Positions 1-5,917 of a stretch of DNA of 40,381 nt are shown here, in pieces (position 1 is the first letter of the stretch; each line of letters opens with the position of its first letter). This stretch comes from an uncultured Bacteroidales bacterium (GTDB lineage Bacteria; Bacteroidota; Bacteroidia; Bacteroidales; UBA3824). A program made the translations under genes and the position numbers. The stretch lies in NCBI GenBank assembly GCA_937877455.1, contig CALFIU010000020.1, positions 1-40,381 of the forward strand. The letters are read 5' to 3'. The notes beneath the pieces are model-generated. The model saw only the letters and a program-made list of their open reading frames with translations, ran no database searches and had not been told where the DNA came from.

Positions 1-4
1 CACA

Positions 5-40
5 CAAAAGTAGGCAGCCGCATCATCCGGTGCGGTTGCC
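5..40 (-). terminator. Probable intrinsic terminator of a gene to the right-hand side or a bidirectional hairpin
   Basis: A hairpin with 10-nt arms (13-22 and 31-40, one G/A mismatch that becomes G-U in one RNA) and an 8-nt loop. On the minus strand it is followed by TACTTTTGTG, a weak T tract running to the window edge. No convincing minus-strand gene feeding it is visible in 41-166, so its direction is inferred from the T tract only. Confidence 0.4.
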
Positions 41-166
41 TCCTTTCTCCTCCGCTTCACAGCCCATTTGCCAAAGTTTCCTGAGCAAAAAACACTGATT
101 TTCAATTTTTCGTTTTTCTTGCGAAGCTTATCCATCATTTCTTTGCCCGCTATTTTAGCATCTTCA

Positions 167-190
167 AAAACGCTAATATATTAGCGTTTT
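167..190. promoter_or_regulatory. Palindromic operator, probably for the adjacent HipB-like repressor
   Basis: A perfect 24-bp palindrome whose core is CGCTAATATATTAGCG (171-186), flanked by AAAA and TTTT. It ends one base before the -35 box. A degenerate second copy, GCTAATATATGAG (213-225), overlaps the -10 box. Two such sites around one promoter upstream of an XRE-family gene is the usual layout for autorepression by a HipB-type antitoxin; that HipB is the binder is inference. Confidence 0.7.
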
Positions 191-191
191 A

Positions 192-220
192 TTGACATCT
201 CTATTTAAAAGTGCTAATAT
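192..220 (+). promoter_or_regulatory. Sigma70-type promoter of the hip locus
   Basis: TTGACA at 192-197 and TAATAT at 215-220 are separated by exactly 17 bp, a near-perfect housekeeping promoter of Proteobacteria/Firmicutes type. It does not match the Bacteroidota consensus (TTTG-N19/20-TAnnTTTG) found at other genes in this window. The -10 box lies inside the second operator copy, consistent with repression. Confidence 0.75.
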
Positions 221-242
221 ATGAGTAAAAGGAGGAATGCTT

Positions 243-515
243 ATGTTGCTGAAAACACCTTATGAGATGGCCGTGGAAGCTGCAAAGCGCTTTCGCAAAG
301 TAAGGATCTCGAAAAAAGTAACCATTAAAGAATTAAGCGAACGAAGCGGCGTCGCTTACTCAACAATTCGAAGGTTTGAAAGTTCTGGAGAGATCTCTTT
401 TTTATCCTTGATTAAGATGGTTTCAGCATTGGATGAAGATCAAGAGATTAATGGTTTATTTTCTGAAATCATCCCTCAGACGATAGAGGAGGTTATCCGT
501 GGAAACCGTAGATAA
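243..515 (+). CDS. hipB: HipB-like XRE-family transcriptional regulator (antitoxin)
   Basis: A small DNA-binding protein (90 residues from this start). The helix-turn-helix lies at roughly residues 20-60: the segment VTIKELSERSGVAYSTIRRF is a clear XRE recognition unit. HipB proteins neutralise the HipA kinase and repress their own operon, and two candidate operator copies precede the gene. The reading frame is open from an ATG at 237, but GGAGG at 231-235 is only one base from that codon and seven bases from the ATG at 243, so 243 is the likelier start. It overlaps the downstream HipA-like frame by 17 bases. The strong Shine-Dalgarno site and sigma70 promoter are unlike the neighbouring Bacteroidota genes, suggesting transfer. 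Confidence 0.8.
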   Translation: MLLKTPYEMAVEAAKRFRKVRISKKVTIKELSERSGVAYSTIRRFESSGEISFLSLIKMVSALDEDQEINGLFSEIIPQTIEEVIRGNRR

Positions 516-951
516 ACTTGAAGTATACTATGACGGTGTCAAGATAGGAACAATGGCGCCTTATCAAAGATATCGGACAGCCTTCGAATACTCTGATGAA
601 TGGCTTCGTAACGGGTTTTCGATTAGTCCGTTCTCACTCCCTCTTCGGCCAGGGGTGAAGTTTTCAAGGATAGAGCCCTTTGAGGGACTTTTCGGGATCT
701 TTGCAGATTCTCTGCCGGATGGCTGGGGACGTCTTTTGGTGGACCGTATGCTCCGCAAGCAAGGGGAGCGTCCTGAAGATATTGATTCGATTACAAGACT
801 GTCTATTGTCGGGAATTCCGGAATGGGTGCACTTGAATATAAACCTGTCTATCGCATGAAGGGAAGTTCACCTTACGGGAATCTGGATTTGCTTGCAGAA
901 GAATGCAAAAAACTTAAAAAAGCTGTAGAATACTTCAACATAGGACAATAA
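499..951 (+). CDS. HipA N-terminal domain protein, truncated (HipS-like or remnant)
   Basis: A 150-residue protein starting at GTG 499, with a strong ribosome binding site (GAGGAGGT, 486-493). It matches the N-terminal subdomain of HipA kinases: FEYSDEWL, the ISPFSLPL segment, FGIFADSLPDGWGRLL and LSIVGNSGMGALEY are characteristic. Full HipA is over 400 residues; here similarity stops near residue 138, where the ATP-binding and catalytic parts should begin, and a short unrelated tail (KKAVEYFNIGQ) leads to a stop. No kinase half exists elsewhere in the window. It could be a deletion remnant, or a HipS-like stand-alone N-domain as in HipBST systems that has lost its hipT partner. Kinase activity is not expected. 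Confidence 0.72.
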   Translation: METVDKLEVYYDGVKIGTMAPYQRYRTAFEYSDEWLRNGFSISPFSLPLRPGVKFSRIEPFEGLFGIFADSLPDGWGRLLVDRMLRKQGERPEDIDSITRLSIVGNSGMGALEYKPVYRMKGSSPYGNLDLLAEECKKLKKAVEYFNIGQ

Positions 952-998
952 ATAAACAAGTTTTCGCAACCAATATTTTTTCACAAAATACACAAAAT

Positions 999-1049
999 CT
1001 TTCAAAAAGGAGGGTGAGTCAACAAAAAAACACCCTCCAACTTTGAAAG
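999..1049 (-). terminator. Hairpin between the hip remnant and cysH, probable terminator
   Basis: Arms CTTTCAAAAAGGAGGGTG (999-1016) and its near complement at 1031-1049, with a 14-nt loop. It sits between two converging transcripts (hip from the left, cysDNH from the right) and could end both. Neither side has a long T tract immediately after the stem, so efficiency is uncertain. Confidence 0.5.
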
Positions 1050-1067
1050 AAATAAACATAAAAAAAT

Positions 1068-1778
1068 TCAGTTTTTTAGATGTAATCCACACTCGCGATG
1101 TTCGGGATTTTCCCACCACCAACGTCCAGCGCGAATATCTTCCCCCTGTTTAACAGCACGTGTACAAGGTTGACAACCAATACTTGGAAATCCCTTATCG
1201 TGAAGTTTATTGTAAGGAACACCGTTATAATTAATATAATTCTTTACATCGTCTTCGCTCCACCCAATTATTGGATTTAATTTCATAAGACCATTTTTAG
1301 CATCCCATTCAACAGTGTTCATATTGGTTCGAGTAACACTTTGTCCACGTCTAAGCCCACAAACCCAAACGTCAAGTCCTTTAAAAGCACGAGCAAGCGG
1401 TTCAAGTTTACGTACATGACAACAACGATGACGACTCTCTAAACTATTGTAAAACAGATTAATACCTTCTTCTTGTACCATCTGTTGCACAAGGTTATAA
1501 TCGGGAAAAAATATCTCAATGTTGATACCATATTTCATATTGGTGCGATCGATAAGGCTATATGTTTCTGGAAAAAGCCTACCTGTATCCAATGTAAAAA
1601 TGCGAGCCGACTTATCGATTTTTAACATCATATCGGTAATAGCTTGATCTTCAAAACTAAGGCTTGACGACAAAGCTATTTTACCTCTAAATATTTCCAA
1701 AAAATACTTCAGTATTTCCTGCGGTGATTTTCCCTCAAACTTAGCATTAAGCTCAGAGGCAAGTTTTTCATCAACCAT
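1068..1778 (-). CDS. cysH: Assimilatory adenylyl-sulfate (APS/PAPS) reductase, thioredoxin-dependent
   Basis: This 236-residue cytoplasmic enzyme reduces activated sulfate to sulfite with electrons from thioredoxin. It has the adenylate-binding LSSSLSFEDQ loop (about residues 36-45), the paired cysteines C119-C120 (RHRCCHVRK) and C202/C205 (GCQPC) that bind a [4Fe-4S] cluster, and the catalytic cysteine C230 in the C-terminal ECGLH motif. The cluster-binding cysteines mark the APS-using type, and the absence of an APS kinase gene (cysC) beside it, or a CysC fusion on CysN, agrees with direct use of APS. It is the last gene of a leftward cysD-cysN-cysH operon, 23 bases after cysN. Substrate choice is inferred from the motif. 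Confidence 0.93.
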   Translation of the reverse strand: MVDEKLASELNAKFEGKSPQEILKYFLEIFRGKIALSSSLSFEDQAITDMMLKIDKSARIFTLDTGRLFPETYSLIDRTNMKYGINIEIFFPDYNLVQQMVQEEGINLFYNSLESRHRCCHVRKLEPLARAFKGLDVWVCGLRRGQSVTRTNMNTVEWDAKNGLMKLNPIIGWSEDDVKNYINYNGVPYNKLHDKGFPSIGCQPCTRAVKQGEDIRAGRWWWENPEHRECGLHLKN

Positions 1779-1801
1779 AAATTTTTGTTTTTTTTAGATA
1801 T

Positions 1802-3073
1802 TTAATCAACAATCATTCCCGCTCCAACAGTTTCATTGGTATCTGGGTCGATAAAAATAATACTTCCTGTTGCGCGATTATGGTTATATGAATCAAAAAC
1901 CAAAGGATTAGAGGTTTTAACCGTTATCTGTGCAATATCGTTTGCATTGAGTTGCCCAACATTTTGTTCATGTTCAAGTGTATTTATGTTAACACGATAG
2001 TCTATCTGCTTAACCATACCTTGGGTTTCAAAAGTTGCTTGACGAACAACATAACGTTTGCGGAGTTGCAACGGCTCAAAATTAAACCAACATACCATAA
2101 CAGTAAAATCTTGTGATATTTTAGGTTGTAACCCTGATGCAGAAACAATAATATCGCCACGACTTATGTCAATATCGTCTTTAAGCTGAATAACAACCGA
2201 TTGAGGTGCAAATGCCGAATCAAGTTTTTTCTCTGCCTGAAGTATTTCTGTAACTGTAGATTTTAATCCCGACGGCAAAACCACGACATCCTCTCCTACT
2301 GCTATTCTTCCCCCTGCAAGTCTTCCTGCATAACCGCGAAAATCGTGAAATTTATCACTTATCGGACGTATAACATATTGAACAGGGAAACGTAACTCTT
2401 CTGCATTAATTTTATGCGATACAGGCACGGTTTCAAGCAGTTGCATTAATGTTTTACCATCATACCATGGCATATTTTCGCTTTTATTAACAATATTATC
2501 GCCGAGTTTTGCCGATACAGGTATAAAATAAGCGTTTTTTATACCAAGTTTTTGCGCAAAAACAAGGTAATCAGCCTTTATTTTCTCAAAAACATCGCTA
2601 CTATAATCAACAAGATCCATCTTATTGATACATACGGCAATATACGGAATATTGAGCAAACTTGCAATATAACTATGTCTAATAGTTTGCTCCAAAACGC
2701 CATTACGAGCATCAAGTAATATAACAGCCAAATCAGCCGTTGATGCACCTGTAACCATGTTGCGAGTATATTGAATATGCCCCGGAGTGTCTGCAATTAT
2801 AAATTTACGTTTTGGTGTAGCAAAATACCTATATGCCACGTCTATGGTTATACCTTGTTCGCGCTCTGCACGTAAACCATCGGTTAGCAAGGCAAGGTTA
2901 ACTTCTTCGTTGCCAGCACGTCGCGACACACTTTCTACTGCTTGAAGTTGATCTTCAAAAATAGATTTGCTATCGTAGAGCAATCTGCCAATCAAAGTGC
3001 TTTTACCATCGTCAACACTACCAGCAGTGCTGAAACGAAGCAGTTCCATATCTAAATATCCATTGTTTTCCAT
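1802..3073 (-). CDS. cysN: Sulfate adenylyltransferase subunit 1 (GTPase)
   Basis: The GTPase subunit of ATP sulfurylase: GTP hydrolysis drives formation of APS by the CysD subunit. The 423-residue protein is a translation-factor-type GTPase with G1 GSVDDGKST (18-26), G3 DTPGH (95-99) and G4 NKMD (150-153), followed by two beta-barrel domains. The length is that of CysN alone; there is no C-terminal APS kinase as in CysNC fusions. It lies 42 bases after cysD and 23 bases before cysH on the same strand, so the three genes are very likely co-transcribed. Confidence 0.95.
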   Translation of the reverse strand: MENNGYLDMELLRFSTAGSVDDGKSTLIGRLLYDSKSIFEDQLQAVESVSRRAGNEEVNLALLTDGLRAEREQGITIDVAYRYFATPKRKFIIADTPGHIQYTRNMVTGASTADLAVILLDARNGVLEQTIRHSYIASLLNIPYIAVCINKMDLVDYSSDVFEKIKADYLVFAQKLGIKNAYFIPVSAKLGDNIVNKSENMPWYDGKTLMQLLETVPVSHKINAEELRFPVQYVIRPISDKFHDFRGYAGRLAGGRIAVGEDVVVLPSGLKSTVTEILQAEKKLDSAFAPQSVVIQLKDDIDISRGDIIVSASGLQPKISQDFTVMVCWFNFEPLQLRKRYVVRQATFETQGMVKQIDYRVNINTLEHEQNVGQLNANDIAQITVKTSNPLVFDSYNHNRATGSIIFIDPDTNETVGAGMIVD

Positions 3074-3115
3074 TATTTTCGATAGATTTTTAAATTAAAA
3101 CAAAACACAACAAAA

Positions 3116-4030
3116 CTAAAAGTAACCTTCTTTTTTTCGGTCTTCCATAGCTGTATCCGAACGTTTATCATCGGTACGTCCGCCACGCTCAGTAACACGT
3201 GTAGCTGCAGTTTCGGCTATTATTTCTTCCACATTAGCGGCTTGCGACAATGTTACACCAGTGCAAGTAACATCGCCAATGGTGCGACAACGAACAGTTT
3301 TTGTTTCAACTTTTTCGTCTGGTTTAAGTTTTATAAATGGTGCAAAGGCAAGCCATTGACCATCGCGCATAAAAACCTGACGTTGATGAGAAAAATATAA
3401 ACTTGGCATCTCAATTTTTTCGGCGAGAATATATTGCCAAACATCCATTTCTGTCCAATTGCTTATAGGAAATACCCTAAAATGTTCGCCCTGATTTTTA
3501 CGACCATTAAAAATATTCCACAATTCTGGACGTTGATTTTTTGGATTCCATTGTCCAAACTCATCGCGATGCGAAAAGAAACGTTCTTTAGCACGTGCTT
3601 TTTCCTCATCGCGACGCGCCCCACCTATACAAGCGTCAAACTTGTATTTTTCAATACTATCGAGCAAAGTTACAGTTTGTAATTTGTTGCGACTGGCATA
3701 AAATCCTGTTTCTTCTTTTACCCTTCCTATATCAATGCTTTCTTGAACCGACCCCACAATAAGTTGTGCACCAAGTTTTTGAGCAAGTGCATCGCGATAT
3801 TCTATAGTTTCGGGGAAATTGTGTCCTGTATCGATGTGTAGCAATGGAAACGGCAGTTTTGCTGGATAAAAAGCTTTGTATGCCAAATGCGTTACAACAA
3901 TAGAATCTTTTCCTCCAGAAAATAATATAGCCGGATTGTTAAACTGAGCTGCGGTTTCGCGCAAAACATAAATTGATTCCGACTCCAATTCCTGAAGATG
4001 TTTCAACTGATAATTGTTCATTTCTTTCAA
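3116..4030 (-). CDS. cysD: Sulfate adenylyltransferase subunit 2
   Basis: The catalytic subunit of ATP sulfurylase, which makes APS from sulfate and ATP together with CysN. The 304-residue protein carries the PP-loop SGGKDS (38-43), the LLHIDTGHNFPETIEYRD segment and the conserved C-terminal RGGRTDDKR...KKEGYF end typical of CysD. It is the first gene of the leftward cysDNH operon. No sulfate permease or sulfite reductase is next to the operon, so the remaining steps must be encoded elsewhere. Confidence 0.96.
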   Translation of the reverse strand: MKEMNNYQLKHLQELESESIYVLRETAAQFNNPAILFSGGKDSIVVTHLAYKAFYPAKLPFPLLHIDTGHNFPETIEYRDALAQKLGAQLIVGSVQESIDIGRVKEETGFYASRNKLQTVTLLDSIEKYKFDACIGGARRDEEKARAKERFFSHRDEFGQWNPKNQRPELWNIFNGRKNQGEHFRVFPISNWTEMDVWQYILAEKIEMPSLYFSHQRQVFMRDGQWLAFAPFIKLKPDEKVETKTVRCRTIGDVTCTGVTLSQAANVEEIIAETAATRVTERGGRTDDKRSDTAMEDRKKEGYF

Positions 4031-4048
4031 ATAATTTTAATTACGCCG

Positions 4049-4056
4049 CAAAATTA
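4049..4056 (-). promoter_or_regulatory. Candidate -7 element of the cysDNH operon
   Basis: On the minus strand TAATTTTG fits the Bacteroidota -7 consensus TAnnTTTG, 19 bases ahead of the cysD start codon. No TTG at the -33 distance was found, so this is a half match only. Confidence 0.35.
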
Positions 4057-4181
4057 TTTGATAGAAATTGCTTATCGGTTAAAAAAAGAGGTGTAATAAA
4101 ACAGCACTATCGGTGTAAAAATGCAGTTTTATAAATCCAAATATGCTATATAATAAAAAGGTGTAGAAACCATAAAAGCTG

Positions 4182-5348
4182 TTAATCAATTATCCGTTGG
4201 CGTTTAACCTCGTAGCGATAATGAAAATATCCATGAGCGCAAAAACCCAAAAATGCAAAAGGAATACCCACAATAGCACAATAATTTTCGGGAAAACCAG
4301 CATCAATCGGCAAACCACCCGCCGCTGCTCCAACTGCGTTACCAAGATTGAAGGCAACTTGAATAAGTGCAGCACCAAGTTTTTCGCCACCTTTACTATA
4401 ACGAATTATTGACAATTGTTGCGGACTTGAAAGTGCAAATAAACAGAAAGTTAACCCAAACATCAAAGCAACAGAAAGCAATGATTTATTAGAAAAATAA
4501 AATGCACCAATAAGCAAAACTGCTTCCATAGCTTGAGTAAGCGCAGCCACAAGCCCTGGCGCATAACGGTCGCAAATACGCCCTGAAATAAGATTACCGG
4601 CTACCATTCCTACACCTGCCACAACCATTATCCATGACAATTGCGAATGTTCAAAATCAGAAACATTTACCAACAACGGGTTTATATAACTATAATAACA
4701 AAAAATTCCACAATTGCCAAACATTGTACCCACAAGCAAGAGCCATGGCGCACCATGTTTCAAAAACTTAAATCTATCGGAAAGTTTTGGTGTTATTTCG
4801 TTATCAATATCAGGAACGAAAATTTTTATTGCAAAGAAAATAGCCGCTGCAACACCACAAACGCCAAAGAAAATGGTATGCCAACTAAAATTTTCGCTCA
4901 AAAATGTTCCTGCAGGCACTCCAACAAGATTAGCCACTGTCATACCAGCAACCATAATTGCTACTGCCGTACTACTTTTGCCTCTATCGGCCAACTTAGC
5001 AGCCATAATAGATGCTACACCAAAATATGCACCATGTGGTAACCCAGAAACAAAACGCGCCACCAACAACATATAATAGTTGACCGAAATAGCAGCAAGA
5101 AAATTGCCAAGAAAAATAAGCCCTGCCAAAAAAAGTAATACATTTTTTAATCGAAAATTTTCTACGCTAAGCAGAATAATAGGAGCACCAAAACATACTC
5201 CAAGAGCATAAGCAGATATAAGATGCCCTGCTGTGGTTATAGAAATATCCAAATCGTTGGCTACATAAGACAAAATGCCGGGCATTATAAATTCGGCAAT
5301 TCCCAAACCCAACGTGCCAAGCGACATGGCTATTAAACTTGATTTCAT
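4182..5348 (-). CDS. MFS transporter, AraJ-like (DHA1 drug/sugar efflux family)
   Basis: A 388-residue inner-membrane protein with about 12 hydrophobic helices. The start (LGTLGLGIAEFIMPGILSYV), the loop after helix 2-3 (ENFRLKNVLLF), RFVSGLPHGAYFGVASIMAA and the GKSSTAVAIMVAGMTVANLVGVP segment are the pattern of the AraJ/DHA1 proton-driven exporters. Substrates of this group are poorly defined: sugars, sugar phosphates or drugs. It reads leftward, 151 bases upstream of cysD, and may be transcribed separately. There is no sign of a link to sulfate uptake. The family call is firm, the substrate unknown. Confidence 0.85.
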   Translation of the reverse strand: MKSSLIAMSLGTLGLGIAEFIMPGILSYVANDLDISITTAGHLISAYALGVCFGAPIILLSVENFRLKNVLLFLAGLIFLGNFLAAISVNYYMLLVARFVSGLPHGAYFGVASIMAAKLADRGKSSTAVAIMVAGMTVANLVGVPAGTFLSENFSWHTIFFGVCGVAAAIFFAIKIFVPDIDNEITPKLSDRFKFLKHGAPWLLLVGTMFGNCGIFCYYSYINPLLVNVSDFEHSQLSWIMVVAGVGMVAGNLISGRICDRYAPGLVAALTQAMEAVLLIGAFYFSNKSLLSVALMFGLTFCLFALSSPQQLSIIRYSKGGEKLGAALIQVAFNLGNAVGAAAGGLPIDAGFPENYCAIVGIPFAFLGFCAHGYFHYRYEVKRQRIID

Positions 5349-5513
5349 AACATTTAAAAAAAATTAATACAAAGAGAAACAGAATATTTTAAATATTGTT
5401 TAAGAGAAGGTTTTAAAATTTATAATTTTAAACATAACAAGCATATTTGCGATTAAAGCATTAAATTATAAGGTAATACAGAAAAATTATTAACCTACAA
5501 AACAATCATTAAT

Positions 5514-5525
5514 GCAAACGTTTGC
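5514..5525. promoter_or_regulatory. LacI-family-type operator palindrome
   Basis: GCAAACGTTTGC is a perfect 12-bp palindrome with the central CG typical of LacI-family operators; it closely resembles MalR-type sites. It lies about 56 bp upstream of the candidate -7 box and 393 bp before susC. No LacI-family gene is in the window. Bacteroidota polysaccharide loci are more often controlled by hybrid two-component or SusR regulators, so this assignment is inference from the motif. Confidence 0.5.
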
Positions 5526-5580
5526 GACTTTTTATGCTTAATAATTCAATAAATTTTATTCTACCTACTAAACGTTAAAT

Positions 5581-5588
5581 TATATTTG
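5581..5588 (+). promoter_or_regulatory. Candidate -7 element for susC
   Basis: TATATTTG fits the consensus TAnnTTTG, but no TTG lies 19-21 bp upstream. It is the only such box found between the MFS gene and susC. Confidence 0.35.
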
Positions 5589-5917
5589 CAATACAAAAAA
5601 ATTAACACAAAAGCAAAAAGATCGATCAAAAGGATAAATAACTAATAATCATATCCTTATATGCAACATTGTTAATTTAAAAAAAATATTAATTTAATTT
5701 TTTTGTAATTTTTACACTAAATATTATGAAATAATAAATTTAATTTTTACCTTTATTGCGCAAAAACAACAAGACTTTTTGCCACATTAGCAACAATAAC
5801 AAAATAAATATCAAGTTGTTACAATAAAGATATTTTATACATTTATTTTTTGTTAACAAAAAGATATTTAAAGAAAAAGTAAACAGACTATAAATATTAA
5901 TATTAAATTTAAAAAGG

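Larger units (their letters stand above)
5349..5917. other. AT-rich divergent intergenic region upstream of susC
   Basis: These 569 bases lie between the leftward MFS gene and the rightward susC. I see no gene. The region contains a LacI-type palindrome (5514-5525) and one TAnnTTTG box (5581-5588); the rest is long A/T runs. If transcription starts near 5595, susC has a leader of about 320 nt. Confidence 0.6.

Noticed and set aside
1..140. Open minus-strand frame of about 46 codons running off the left edge
   Set aside because: It reads straight through the terminator-like hairpin, has no recognisable family features and no clear upstream signals.
5582..5917. Riboswitch or structured leader before susC
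   Set aside because: The predicted leader is long, but I see only A/T runs and no stable conserved helices.
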